From positions 55,345,776 through 55,409,775 of the forward strand of contig NC_092642.1 of the NCBI RefSeq assembly GCF_039555335.1: a stretch of 64,000 nucleotides of DNA, in the 5' to 3' direction. Under the pieces are notes generated by a model. It ran no database searches. It saw only the letters and a program-made list of their open reading frames with translations, and had not been told where the DNA came from. Within the stretch, counting starts at the first letter, position 1. The number at the start of each line of letters is the position of its first letter. Positions 10,926 through 22,405 of the stretch are shown piece after piece. Origin of the DNA: Amphiura filiformis. Taxonomy: Eukaryota > Echinodermata > Ophiuroidea > Amphilepidida > Amphiuridae. A program made the translations under genes and the position numbers.

Positions 10926-11464
10926 AAAAGTCTACATACGGCCTACAGGACTGATCAATTATTAGACAATTTTATGGGTGAGCTTTTTTTCATGGAAACG
11001 TGTGATCAAACATGAAAGAAAACGCAAATTTAAAATTGATAGAAGGGTCTTTTTCTGTGGAGGCATGGGTAAAATTCGGAATTTTTTTTTTTTGCCCGAA
11101 ATTGTTTAGTTTTCAGTGAAGGTTAATTTGTTCTGATGGGGGTTGGGGGCCCGGGGTGGCAAGTTTTTAGGAAAATATCCAAATTCGAAAATGATTGGTC
11201 CAACAAATTCTCAAAGTGTCAGGAGGAATGGACACAATGATCCAGAGACGCTTACGAAGGAGTTAGCATTTCCCTCAATCATGGGCTTTGTCACCAAGCA
11301 GCAGCGAAGCCAGGACTTTTTCAGATGGGGGAAGGAGACATTTCGAATGTTTTTTGGATTCACCCTCCCCCCACAAAAAAAACATCCTGGTGCCACCACT
11401 GGACGCATCAAATTCAAAATGGTTTTTGTGGCAGAGCTAACCGTGGAGTCAAGCACATACATGT
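10926..11464. other. non-coding stretch with G-rich and T-rich tracts
   Basis: Overlapping short frames occur on both strands (11143-11531) but none resembles a known protein. The phrase near 11300 with GCGAAGCCAGGACTTTTTC and the run of C near 11365 look like an old repeat fragment. Confidence 0.35.
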
Positions 11465-11610
11465 ATTTTTCATGAACCATGAAATGGTCTCAGCCTATTA
11501 TTCTAATTTACTTTCTTCCTTACTGACGTAGTCAACAACGTTCTGAAATGGACATATCTCCAAATCCGGGAGGGGGGCACTCCCACTTTGGAGGTGACGC
11601 CGCACGCGTA
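11465..11610 (+). repeat. fragment of the Helitron/Pearl-like family
   Basis: Contains GAACCATGAAATGGTCTCAGCC, the family's left hairpin with a decayed stem, then CTTACTGACGTAG and GAAATGGACATATCTC as in the other copies. The core is cut short. Confidence 0.6.
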
Positions 11611-11621
11611 TGTAGGCCTGT

Positions 11622-12005
11622 CAGTGGCGTACCGTGGCCGCCCCAACCCCGGGGGGCTGAAGAAGAAACAATTTTGCCGCCCCTTCCTTAACAGCCCGAA
11701 AAGGTTGACCCAATTTTTTTCACGGTCGTTTGAAAAAGTGAAGAGCAAAAATAAAAAAAATAAAAATAAAGGATTTTAGGCGCTAGCGCCCTAAAAGCAA
11801 CCTTTTTCAACATTTTTATGCTTTTTCAATTTTTGCGCCCTTTTTATTTGCTAATTCGTTTTGCCGCCCCTTCGTTTTTGCCGTCCCTGTTTTTGCCGTC
11901 CCTGATTTTGCCGCCCCTTCCTCTTCCGGCCCCCATCGTTTTTGCCGCCTCCTACTTTGACCCCGGGGGCTGTCGCCCCAAAGCCCCCCCCCCAACTACG
12001 CGATG
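11622..12005 (+). mobile_element. 384-bp CAGTGGCGTA element, copy 1
   Basis: Starts CAGTGGCGTACCGTGG and ends CCAACTACGCGATG; both ends share a short inverted GCGTA core. A perfect 5-bp direct repeat, CCTGT, flanks it (11617-11621 and 12006-12010). The interior has runs of CCCC and a degenerate repeat of TTTTGCCGCCCCTTCG. A second copy lies in reverse orientation at 20870-21120 with its own 5-bp duplication. Confidence 0.85.
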
Positions 12006-12010
12006 CCTGT

Positions 12011-12911
12011 TAAGAGCCCCTTTTCAGCACCGCTGTCACCCAAAGACACCATATTTTTTGATGTACGGTACATTATGCTCTGTCACCCAAAAACCCCATA
12101 TTTTTCCTTTCGATTTGTCACCCATACTTCTATGTGAACACCAACGAGTCATCTAAACTCAATGTTTGAGGCTTTTTTTTTTAAAAAGGTAATATTATCA
12201 CCAAATGCCTCCTAATTTAGAAACGGTTCGTCTCTCGCCCAATGACCCCATAGTTTTTACATTTTGCTCTCATATGGAAAGGTTTCTAACGTTTCTCAAC
12301 CATCATGCGTTCAGTTTCCACCTCGATACACGTACACCTGAGCACACATTTTCGTCCAAGAGCTTCCAAGCAGAGAACAAGCAGTGAATGTATCCACCAC
12401 AGTCTTTGATTACACTACGCGGTTGAGTGCATAGCAATGTGAGAGCTGTGGAGCTTCTAGCTGAAAATGGGCCTCTTTAATTGGTTTTTGTCGAACTGAT
12501 AATGCAATTCAATGTTATAGCAAGGCGAATGTGGTAAATCTGTTGAAAACTACCTATTCAAGCACAATTTTTTCACCAAAATGTAGGTTTTAAAAGTCAA
12601 AGCCTCAAGTGTTCCTTAAAATATTTGTCAAATTTTATGTCAATATATGAAAAAGCACACTTATATTGTCCATACACTAGCGTCACTAGAATGAGCAATG
12701 CCCAATTCTCTTTAAATTGCAAATCTTGTGCAAAAAGTTATTTTCGCCTGTTTTGTCATACGGTTGTAAATTCAATGAATATGGCTTTGCTAAAAGAGCG
12801 CTTACAAATTGATATGCAGCTGAATGCCACAAAAACATGCTCTCACCCAGGGCCGCCGCTAGAGAGGGGGGTATGGTGTGACACCCCAATCGTCAAATCC
12901 GTCGGCAAAAT
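12011..12911. other. non-coding stretch, nothing recognised
   Basis: Short frames only. CAGGGCCGCCGCTAGAG at about 12849 resembles the left end of a hAT-type MITE, but I see no matching right end. Confidence 0.35.
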
Positions 12912-13066
12912 CGTTCCGGGAAAGGGGAGGAGGAGGAGGAAAAGGAAAGAAAAGAAAGAGGGGAGAAGGAGAAAAAAGAGGAGAGAAGAGAAGAGAAGAG
13001 AAGAGAAGAGAAAGGGTAAAAAGAGAAATAGATAAGAGAAACGGGAGAAGAGAAGGAGAGAAAAAG
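12912..13066 (+). repeat. polypurine tract, GGA and GAAGA repeats
   Basis: About 155 bases of almost pure purine on the plus strand, including repeated AAGAG units at 12985-13012. It creates open frames on both strands (for example 12859-13137 on minus) that are artefacts. Long mirror-like purine runs can form triplex DNA; that is inference. Confidence 0.95.
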
Positions 13067-13349
13067 TTACATTGCACGTATAGTAGGCCTCTCAGTCGGG
13101 TTGATCGGAAGTAGGTCTTATAATAATAGGCCTGCAATTATTTTAGGCATTGCTTGAAGGCGGGTCCTCGTCCTAAAAACATGTGAAAATTACTGCCGGC
13201 CCGCCGATATGCAGGGCCGTCGTCACATTTTGTCGCCAAAGTCAGTATTAAGACCAGTGTTAAGACGGACTCCGTGCTGACTTCAACATCGATACATGCA
13301 TGCTTTAATTGTGAGTCTCAAGTCTTGTAAAGCAATGATTTAAATAGTG

Positions 13350-14750
13350 TAAAAATGATGCACCAAATGGCTTCAACTGGACCTTCATTTTCCAAAATTT
13401 TCCAACCTCAAACACCCCCTCCGTAGTGGATAAACAAATGGCCATTTTTGCTTCTGCTTTCAACATTTGCCAGTTTATGCCCTTTGTTTAACAGAATTTA
13501 TACACTTACAATAATAGGGAAAACTTGTCCACGAAAGGCTTCAAACTAAAATTTTACACACTAATAATAGTGCCAAAATGGTCCACCAAATCCAGGGCCG
13601 TTCCGACCATTAGGCCAGGTAAGGCGGTCGCCTAGGGCGGCAAACGTAGAGGGGCGCAAAAAGGAAAAAAAAACGGAAATGGAGAAAGAAAAGTGAAGAA
13701 AAAATGACAGCGCCTCCCGTAGGGAACGCCGAATTGACCAATTCAGAATCGATTCTGCGCCCCTCCAAGTGTTGAAAGTCAAAATGTTCCCGCGCTTCGC
13801 GCGCAGTTTGTACAAGTTCATTATTTTGCAATATCAATTTAAGACCGATATTCAATATCATTATAACCCAAATTAATTAGTGGTAAAACCCTAGCTCCGC
13901 CACTGAAAAAAATGATTAACACTTTTTGGTATGCTCGGGGGGAAGGAGAGGCTTTGCCTAGGGCGGCAAAATCCCTAGGAACGGCTCTGCCCAAATCGCT
14001 TCAATTAGGTCTTCATTTTGCAAAAGTATCTTACTTCTCAGGGGTGATCATCCCCCTCAGACACCCCCCTGCGTAGTGCACAAACAAAACGAGTGGCCAT
14101 TTTCGCTTCTGCTTTCGACATTTGCCAATTTATGTTAAACACAATTTATAGGCCTACAATAATACGGAAAAGTTGTCCACGAAATTCGAGCGAAAGGCTT
14201 CATTGACTGCTCATTTAACAAATTTTCGGCTTTTTCCAACTTAAATTTTACACTCTAATAGTGTCAAAATGGTCCACCAAATCGCTTCAATTAGGTCTTT
14301 TGCAAAAGTTTCTTACTTCTGAGGGGGGCACATCCCCCTCAGACACCCCCTAGCCCTGCGTTATGGTCAAACAAATGCCCATTTTCGCTTCTGCTTTTGA
14401 CATTTGCCAATTTATGTTAAACACAATTTATAGGCCTACAATAATAGGGAAAACTTGTCCACAAAAATCGTGCGAAAGGCTTCTTTGACCACTCATTTCA
14501 CTTCTTTTTTTTTCGGTTTTAAAAAAAATTTAAAACTAAAATTTTACACTCTATAAAAGTGTCAATATGGTCCACCAAATCGCTTCAATTAGGTCTTCAT
14601 TTTGCAAAGTTTCTCACACACACTCCTGCGTTGTGGTCAAACAAATGGCCATTTTCGCTTGTACTTTCGACATTTCCCAATAAAATTTATGTTTAACACA
14701 ATTTATATAAAAAAAGGTCTACAATAATAGGGAAAACTTTCGCACAAGCG
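13350..14750 (+). repeat. tandem repeat with period of about 290 bp
   Basis: Three to four copies, each starting near TGGTCCACCAAATCGCTTCA (13574 split, 14266, 14569; first copy truncated near 13354). Each also carries CATTTTCGCTTCTGCTTTCG and ACAATAATAGGGAAAACTT. Period is about 287-295 bp once the inserted hAT-like element is removed. Confidence 0.9.
13593..13989. mobile_element. 397-bp hAT-like MITE inserted in the tandem repeat
   Basis: Starts CAGGGCCGTTCCGACC and ends TAGGAACGGCTCTG. Subterminal GCCTAGGGCGGCAAA occurs near both ends in the same orientation. The flanking 8 bp are ACCAAATC (13585-13592) and CCCAAATC (13990-13997), identical at 7 of 8, as expected for an aged hAT duplication. 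No transposase frame. Confidence 0.9.
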
Positions 14751-15230
14751 CGACGCGATTTTTTAACATAATTTTATAATATTTTTCCATTTAACGGACG
14801 TTTCGTTTCTAATCAAATATGCTATGGATAAAAATTCTTGGCAGTATTTATTCATGTAGGCCTATACCGATTTGACCACATTATACTGTTTTATTCAGCT
14901 ATTTTCTTAGTCTTGTTATACAGTTTCATGGGTTAAATTGTAGGCAATTACTAGGCATATAATTATAAAATCAGAAGTCGCACAATTGGGCTCCTAACAC
15001 AGGTTTGACAACTTTCTAGATACAACAATAATTGCCTGTTTGAACTTAATTAACTAATTAATTAATAATAAATAATAATCACGCCCCTAATAAATCATGC
15101 CTGCAAATCTCTAATAAGAATAAAAAAGTAAGTAGGCCATAAAATGCCCCCCATAATAAGAATATATTAAAAGTATTTCCTACCGGGTATCAGCCTATAT
15201 TAGACACTCCTTAAATAATACTTAGGCCTC
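14751..15230. other. AT-rich stretch, nothing recognised
   Basis: Includes a run of TAATTAATTAATAATAAAT near 15050. No open frame or shared repeat. Confidence 0.4.
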
Positions 15231-15420
15231 ATAAGCTGGGTCAGTGGTGTCATTCATATTTTGAAATGCCAAGAAGGTATGCTTATGATTCCCAAGGTGT
15301 CAAATGAAATATAATAATTATAATATTAATTTGTCCCCATATCTCGAAATGCTAATGCAAATGAAAGAGAAAGAAGTAAAGAATGTATTAAAATTATTTT
15401 CATGGTTCATCCCTATATCT
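15231..15420 (+). repeat. core units of the Helitron/Pearl-like family
   Basis: Contains CATATTTTGAAATGCCAAGAAGG, GGTGTCAAATGAAA and AAAGAATGTATTAAAATTATTT, the words of the family's tandem core, without its end hairpins. The 250 bases after it are unassigned. Confidence 0.7.
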
Positions 15421-15674
15421 TCGCTATACGATAAATCCTCACGTTTTTCAACAACTACGCGGTGATAACCGCGACTCTAGCATATTTTTGGTATGTCTAT
15501 TCTATGCACATGATCAGTATATGGCTGGCCGTAACGCCACAACGTGGAGCATAGCTTACTTTTCGCAAAATTGACGTTGACTTTTCATTACACCCCATCA
15601 TAGAGAGAGAAACTCTGCCAAAAATGTTTACTATGGGACGCCACCAACAGTTGTACACCCAATTAGACCTTGCA

Positions 15675-17030
15675 TATTATGCTGAACCATGAAATGGTAT
15701 CAGCCTATATTAGTGTATGTGTACTTACCATTACTTATTTGCTTACTTAAATAATACTTAGGCCTACTTACCAACCTTTTTTGTCTGAAATGGACTTATT
15801 TTTAAATCTTAGGAATTTAGAGAGTATGTTACATCAGATCTTCTCTGGTTAAATACACACTGCACTTGTGTCTGTTTTACCTGTGCAATGAACAATGAGC
15901 TGGTATTATAGTTTCAGTTGGGTGAATGATTATAAAGCGAACGCAAGGTAACAATACTGTCTGGGCTTTTGTTTACGAAATGAGACAATAGTCTGCTTAT
16001 TGTTAACCAGCGTTCTTGAAAATGAGAAGCATAATGGTTTGCAGACTTAACACGGTTTAGAAATAATTTGTTCATGTATTTCCAAACACCTAAATTAGCT
16101 AAAAATTTAGGGAAATGTTACAAAACTATATTTTCTAGAATTTCAGAGAATACTTTATATGCCAGTGACGTCATATAGGCAATGGCATAACACTTCTAAC
16201 ATACACGAGGGAACGCGTCAATGGCGCGCCCACTGAGTATTCCGTACAAGAAGGATACATAACCTACAGCTGTCGTTTACGTATCCTTCCTAAAACACAA
16301 AAGTACCAATATTTTCCAAACACCTAAATCCCGCAATGGTGTCAAATGAAAGAGGAAGAAGTTACCAATATAATAAAAATATGTTTCCACCCCGGTGGCA
16401 CTCATACTAAGCCCTGATTCAATATTTCTATGGGTCCTTTTCATATCTCAAATGCCAAGAAGAGTATGTACCTTCTCGAGTTGTGTCAAATGAAAATGAG
16501 AACAAATTAACGAACAAAAGGTATGATAATTTCATGGGTTCTTGAATAATTATACATTTAGATTAATTTGGGTCCTTTTCATATCTCGAAATGCCAAGAA
16601 GGAATACCAGGTATGACATAATATTGACAACTGGGTCAATGGTGTACAAATGAAAGAGAAAGTAAGTAAAGAATGTATTAAAATTATTTTCCCCGACCTG
16701 AGGGTGACACTCACTCACTAAGCCCCTTAATAATAAGGGTCAATATTCATATTTTGGGTCCTTTTAATGACTATATTCGAAAAGCCAAAAGGTATGGCCT
16801 GAGTGGTGTCAAATGAAAGATAAAGAAGTATAGAATGCATTAAAATTATTTCCCCATGCACTAGGGGGTCACACTCCTCATAAGACCTGGGCCAATATTC
16901 CTATTTTGGGTCCTTTTAACCTTTTCATATCTCCCAAGAAGGTATGCGCCCCCCGGGTTACAGTGATCTATCCATAATATACTGCTGAAGCATCATGGTT
17001 CAGCTATGGTGCGGTAACCGCTCTAGTTTT
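15675..17030 (+). mobile_element. Helitron/Pearl-like element H2, with insertion
   Basis: Left hairpin GCTGAACCATGAAATGG at 15681, right end GCGGTAACCGCTCTAG (17011-17026). The tandem core is at 16330-16980, with about four units of 140-165 bp marked by GGGTCCTTTT, ATGCCAAGAAGG, GTGTCAAATGAAAG and AAAGAATGTATTAAAATTATTT. About 500 bases (15810-16328) do not belong to the family. They end in the direct repeat TTTCCAAACACCTAAAT (about 16080 and 16312), so this part may itself be a later insertion or duplication. Confidence 0.65.
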
Positions 17031-17600
17031 ATATTTTGCTCTCACGTCCCTTACTGCCAAAGTACCAGCCCTATATCCATTTTATATTGAAGTGCCCTGG
17101 CTCCAAATGCCAAGAAGGTATGACCCCCCCCTTAAGTGGTGTCACATGCATGAAAGAGAAACTTTCGTAAAGAATATTATAACAATATTTCACCACCCGG
17201 GGTGACATTCATTTTCACCCGGGTCAGTATTCATAGGCCCTGTGGGTCCTTTTGATAGCTCCAAAATGTCAAGAATTTAAATTTGACACCCAAGGTGTGT
17301 CAAATGAATGAGAAAAAGTAAAGAATATAATAAAACTATATCACTATATGACAGTCATCATAAGACCCGGGTCAACTATGTTCATATTTTGGGTTCTTTT
17401 CATATCTTGAAATGCCAAGAAGGTATGACCCCCGAGTGGTGTCACATGAAAGAAAAAAGTAAAGAATATAATACTATAATATATACTTAATAGAAATATT
17501 TTCACCATCAGAGGTGACGCTCCTCATAAGACCTGGGTCAATAACATTCCTTTAAAAGAGGTCAATATTCATATTTTGGTTCTACATTAAATATCTCGAA
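17031..17600 (+). repeat. further core units beyond element H2
   Basis: Three more units of the same tandem core (near 17105, 17400 and 17500) follow the H2 right end, as if a second element abuts it and has lost its own ends. The frame at 17308-17490 merely reads across two units. Confidence 0.7.
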
Positions 17601-18074
17601 AACATTACTTATGTAGGGGCCTACTTAAAATACTTTAAAAATCTTGCCATTTCATATTGAAGTATTATATGCAAACGTTGCTATATTCGATCCCTTAAGT
17701 ACAGTGAATCAAGTGTTTTTGCTCATAGAATAGCCTAACTTTTTACAAACGAATGCGCACATATATAGGCCAGGCCTACTTATTACCATGATTACCAATT
17801 CGAAGCTAAAATATGACCAGAAATGGAACTTTTCTTCACAGCTACATACACTGTATAAGTAGGCCTACATCATGACATAGGCATATATCAATAGATAGAC
17901 AAAGTTTACTTCGAGGACTGTTTAAATCTCAAAAATAAAAAAAATATGGCCTTATTGCCCTTCAAATGCCCTTTTTTTCTATTCGCCAGCTGTAAGTACC
18001 GGGTATATAATTGGTAATGGTATAGAGTATATATGGTACAAAAAAGGTCATCGTCTAAAAATTACAATGTTGTC
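17601..18074. other. non-coding stretch, nothing recognised
   Basis: AT-rich, with the word AGGCCTA several times. No open frame or paired ends. Confidence 0.4.
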
Positions 18075-18464
18075 CCCAGCAAACCCGGGCAGTCAAACAC
18101 AAAAATAGGGCGTTTCGAAACGTTTCAAACAAGTTATATTTTGGGGTTTGGTTTAGATAAAAAACGTCTTTTTAATGTTATTAAAATAACATTATAATGT
18201 CGGACCAGGGGTCATGAAACGTTTCGTTTGAAATTCCGATGATACACTATAGGCCTACATGTACAACAGAGCTTACAACAATGTTTTTAAAATGTTTTCA
18301 AAATGTTATGTTATTGTAAAATATTTTTGCAACATTTGTTGCCAAATATTTTGTTAAATAGCAACACTTAATTAAATAGCAATTTACCTTTTGTGGATGA
18401 ATTCTACCCAACCACCTTCTTAACCGTAGGTCATACGAAAAGAAAATGTTTTGTGTTTGCTGGG
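18075..18464. mobile_element. 390-bp CAGCAAACAC-type MITE
   Basis: Starts CCCAGCAAACCCGGGC followed by AACACAAAAA and ends GTTTTGTGTTTGCTGGG. The interior is full of AACGTTT, ACATTATAATGTCGG and TGTTTTCAAAATGTT words. The same ends and interior words occur in the larger insertion at 25031-27287. No coding capacity. Confidence 0.8.
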
Positions 18465-18724
18465 ATAGGCCTAAATACAACATAATCTAAACCTGAGTGT
18501 AGCATAGCATACGGGATATAGGCTTACGGCTCGTTTACTCGTTTGAGTCGTTTCACACAGTGTGGGCTCGTTTTATGTTCATTTCATCAGAAACATACCG
18601 CCCTCTATATTCGCGCTACATTAAGTACAGAAAAATCCTGTCGGGTTGCATAGCATACATGTATATACGGGATAGGTCCAGGCACGTTCATTCATTTCAT
18701 AACGCGTGCACACCGGGCGTGTGT

Positions 18725-19094
18725 GGAGTATTTTTGTGATTCTAGCATCCTCTTAATGTTTGAGTAGGCCTATATCCACAAAAACGTTTATTCCCAAAAT
18801 TTCAGTTGAATTATGCATGATGAGTAGGCATGTGGCTCATTATTCCTACAGGACACCCCCGCTGTAAGTTTGACGTTATTTTGCTTAGTATAGGCCTAAA
18901 CATGCTAAATCTGCAAACCTCTTAACTTAGGTCCGTAGGTCTGACAAAGTCACTGCAACATAAATTGACTTTTGTTTTTAAGAATAGGCAAGGGCGTAAA
19001 TCTGAATGAACCCTAAACATAAATTGACTTTGTTTTTAAGAATAGGTAAAACAATAAGTGATATTTGAAAGTTGCTATTAAAATGCAAATTATG
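18725..19094 (+). repeat. partial, diverged copy of the 2.4-kb duplicated unit
   Basis: Shares TTCAGTTGAATTATGCATGA and the junction before TTCGACTCAGGA with the two fuller copies that follow. It also matches the TTCGTGATCCTAGCATCC dispersed repeat at its left end. Confidence 0.55.
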
Positions 19095-19589
19095 TTCGAC
19101 TCAGGAGCAGTGGTGTAGCAAAGCCCCGCCCCCCCATGAACCGGTATCTAAGATTTTTTCAGGCCTTTTTGTACTTTTTAGCCCAGCCCATTTTAATAAA
19201 CAAGTTTTTCCTTCTGACAATTTTTATGCCGTCAATGCTTTTCAACCTAAATTTTACCAATAATAGTGCCATTTGATTACCCTCTGAAAAGTGCTGGCTT
19301 TTCGAATTTCCCGTCCATCCCTTTAGCACTTCTTGTATTAACTTTTCTGATGTAGGCCTATATGGAAGTGAAAAGTTACATATGCCAAGTACACGTACAC
19401 ATGAAATAACATATAGGAATTATCAGCGATAATGTCAAATTGCTTCATTATTTTGTGACATTCACTTTTTGTTACATAGGCCTATTTCATGCAAGCATGT
19501 AGGAATTTCTCCTTTAATTGTCACTGTGTTATCCCTTCCACCTCCTCATCAAAATTAATGCGTCTCGAACCCCCTTTTTTTTCTTTTCT

Positions 19590-20010
19590 TTACTTTAGTT
19601 TTTGCTAACCATGAAATGGTCTTAGTCTTTCTCACGTCCTTACTCAGCAATGCCAATTAGGTTAAGAAAATGGGAGCTGTTCCAAATCTATACCTTACAC
19701 AGAGTGGGCTGACATTTTTTAGATGTATCTTGGACAAACATTAAAATTGGGTATCGCTACAAAATGTGTAATAAAAACAAAGCGGTAAATTATAATTCCT
19801 TGATTTTTTCACACAAGATCACTAATGGATATGTTATTTATGAAATGTTTTAAACCTAAAAAGTTCAACTCGGTTCTTAAATAAGAATGGATTCTTTCTC
19901 TATTGCACTTGTTTGACGCATCCTCTATTTCCCCAACCGGGGGTGACACTTATCGTAAAACCCGGGTCAATATTCATAATTATGGGTCCTTTTCTTATCT
20001 CAAAATGCCA
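19590..20010 (+). repeat. Helitron/Pearl-like fragments inside copy A
   Basis: GCTAACCATGAAATGG (left hairpin remnant, about 19606) and a core unit with GGGTGACACTTATCG, GGGTCAATATTCATAAT and GGGTCCTTTTCTTATCTC (about 19938-20005). Confidence 0.65.
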
Positions 20011-20155
20011 AGATTTTTTTTTAGATTGCCCACCCTGCATGGTAGACTGGCTGCGAGTCGAAGCGGTGCCTGACGGAGGTGTGTTTGTGCTCAAATTTAT
20101 AATTTCAGGCAGCTATAGCGTTTTGTATCAAAATCGATAAAGAACCAGTCTTTTT

Positions 20156-20710
20156 AGGAACAACCCAAAAGTTCGATGAAGCCCTATAAACGAAAGTCCT
20201 TTCGTTATAGGGAGGGAGGGTGTCAAAAAGTCCGATTACATTGTAAAACAAGTAGTTAAAACATCGGTCAAAGTTGATCTTTTTTAAGGATTTAATATAT
20301 AATTTCTGAAATACGACATTGACATTTAACCAACAGTGATTGCTTCAAAATAATTTTGAATCAGTACTCGCAACCTGCAATTTGTAAGTTCATTTTTTTA
20401 ATCAGCTGTACCGCACCTTGATTCTTTTTTATTTGAAAATCCAGCAAGTCATAATTTTTTCGTGCCCAAAAAGGTATGAAGAAAAATAATTTAAAATAAA
20501 ATAGAATATTGGTTTCTTCCATAAACGTGATCAATATCATTGCATTGTTTCACTCCTGCATGCACATCCCCATCCACTATAGCGACGGATGAATCCGGGT
20601 TTGAATTTTCGATATTTGAAAACTTACGTTAGACGTGAGGGGGGAGGGTGTTAGCCTTTAAACGAAAAGACTTTCGTTTATAGGGGTTCATCGAACTTTT
20701 GGTTGTTCCT
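20156..20710. mobile_element. 555-bp MITE with 40-bp inverted ends
   Basis: The left end AGGAACAACCCAAAAGTTCG and the right end CGAACTTTTGGTTGTTCCT are inverted copies. The similarity runs on through CCCTATAAACGAAAG for about 45 bp. Copy B of the duplication lacks the element at the matching place (about 23350-23420), so it inserted after the duplication. Confidence 0.9.
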
Positions 20711-20869
20711 TATGCATGATTACTGTATGGTATATTGCTCATGAGCCCGGAGGATATAACTGGCATTCATTTGGCAATTTATCTTGGGAACTAAAGCATG
20801 TTTCTTTGAAACTTCCATACACTATGATCCTGCCAAGACTCAACACTCATCGAAACTCATCATCCCTAC

Positions 20870-21120
20870 CATGCGCGTATTTGGGGGGGGCTTTGCGGGC
20901 GCCAGCCCCCCGGGGTAGAAGCAGGGGGCGGCCAAAACGAAGGGGCGGCGGAAGAAGAAGGGGCGGCAAAAACGAAGGGGCGGCAAAAAGAATTAGTAAT
21001 TCTTTTGCTCTTCACTTTTTCAAACCACCGAAAAAAAATTGGGTCGGGCTTTTGGGGAAGGGGCGGCAAAATTGAATTTTCTTCAGCCTCCGGGGTAGGA
21101 GCGGCCACGGTACGCCACTG
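20870..21120 (-). mobile_element. 251-bp CAGTGGCGTA element, copy 2
   Basis: Read on the minus strand it starts CAGTGGCGTACCGTGGCC and ends in TACGCGCATG. A perfect 5-bp duplication, CCTAC, flanks it (20865-20869 and 21121-21125). Copy B of the duplication lacks it (about 23590). It shares the interior GGGGCGGCAAA repeats with copy 1 at 11622-12005. Confidence 0.88.
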
Positions 21121-22020
21121 CCTACGTCAAAAAATAATCACTACTGATGAACACAGCTTTATTAGGAAAATGGGGTACTACCGGTATATATTTCATCATA
21201 AATGGGTCTTGCCAAATAGTGCACTGCTGAATAGGCCTATATATAATACGGTACGGTAGCTAAATGAATACATGACACAATAAGGAGACGCGAGAGTGAG
21301 GCTATTTTTTAGCCTGCAAAATTGTTTTACTGAGGACGAAGAAAATGCATGTTAAAAGAAATGAGATGCTTGGCTTTTTTAGTAAAACCCCAGCACATTT
21401 CACACTTCGCATCAGTGCTTGCGTGTACGCTTTCCAGTCCCGGGAATATATGTTATGAATATTTTGGAAATATTTTCTGATATTGGCACGCTATAACGGG
21501 ACAAGAACAAATAATAATTTTCGACTCAGGAGCTAAAATTCTCCCCCCCCCCCATTGTCCCCAGCACCTTTTGTATTAGCTTTTCTGATGTAGGCCTATA
21601 GTATATGGTAGTGACAAAGATGCCAAGTTTTCAATTATACATGAAATAACAAGAAACACCCCCCTCCAAACATCCACACGCATTATGCTCTTTTTACCGT
21701 GTTTACATGGTTTTAAAGTTATATAAGAGTTATCAATCAACGATAATGTCAAATTGGTTCATTATTTTGTGACATTTACTTTTTGATACATATTAGCATG
21801 TAAGAATGCTCCTTTAGGGCCTATTTCTCCCGGGGGTCTCCCTTGCACCTCCTACATGAAATAACAAGAAACACCCACCCCCTCCAATCATCCACACGCA
21901 ATGCTCTTTTTACCGTGTTTATATGCTATTAAAGTTATAAGAGTTATCAACGATAATGTCAAATTGGTTCATTATTTTGTGACATTTACTTTTTGTTACA
22001 TATTTAGGAATTCTCCTTTA

Positions 22021-22405
22021 AAAAAAGAAAAGAAAGCGCAGTGATTTATAGTGCGCTACGCACAGGCACAACGCCTAGACGTTGATCCACAAGCCTCAGC
22101 ACACTTTACAGGTTGTTGCTGACCACTATGGCCCCACATCATTCCATAAACCATTAAACAACAAATCAGGGACTTTGCTGCTTCAAGAGCGCACACCCTA
22201 GACATTCCACAAATAACCATCGCAACCAGGATCAGCTCCCCGAGTTTCGTACGGGTTACAACGAGACAAATTAGCAGAGAGTTCCTTGTCCAAGGGAATT
22301 TCAAGCTAACTCAATTTTTCCACGGCATACTAGGCACCACCAAAGGTTCGAACTCGCAACCTCTCGCACCATAGTCGAACGCCTTATCGATTGAGCTAAC
22401 TTGAC
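22021..22405 (-). mobile_element. tRNA-derived SINE
   Basis: Read on the minus strand it begins with a tRNA-like promoter. Box A, GTTAGCTCAATCGATAAGGC, is at 22381-22400, and box B, GGTTGCGAGTTCGAACC, is near 22345-22361. A unique body follows, then GCGCACTATAAATCACTGCG and an A/T-rich tail at 22021-22035. The undisturbed target lies one 215-bp repeat unit upstream (CTCCTTTAGGGCCTATTTC near 21809), so the insertion is directly visible. The 82-codon frame inside it is not a gene. Confidence 0.9.

Larger units (their letters stand above)
19095..21519 (+). repeat. 2.4-kb tandem duplication, copy A
   Basis: Begins at TTCGACTCAGGAGC (19095); the next copy begins with the same word at 21520. Collinear landmarks: TTTTCTGATGTAGGCCTATA, ATGAAATAACA, GATAATGTCAAATTG, TTCAGGCAGCTATAGCGTTT, TATGCATGATTA, CAAGACTCAACACTCAT, CACTACTGATGAACACAGC, GTTTTACTGAGGACGAAG and GTACGCTTTCCAGTCCCGG. 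Copy A alone contains the MITE at 20156-20710 and the CAGTGGCGTA element at 20870-21120. Confidence 0.85.

Noticed and set aside
12625..13137. Lysine/arginine-rich (plus) and leucine/serine-rich (minus) frames
   Set aside because: Created by the polypurine tract; no start, splice or homology support.
22056..22304. 82-codon minus-strand frame
   Set aside because: Lies entirely within the body of a tRNA-derived SINE.
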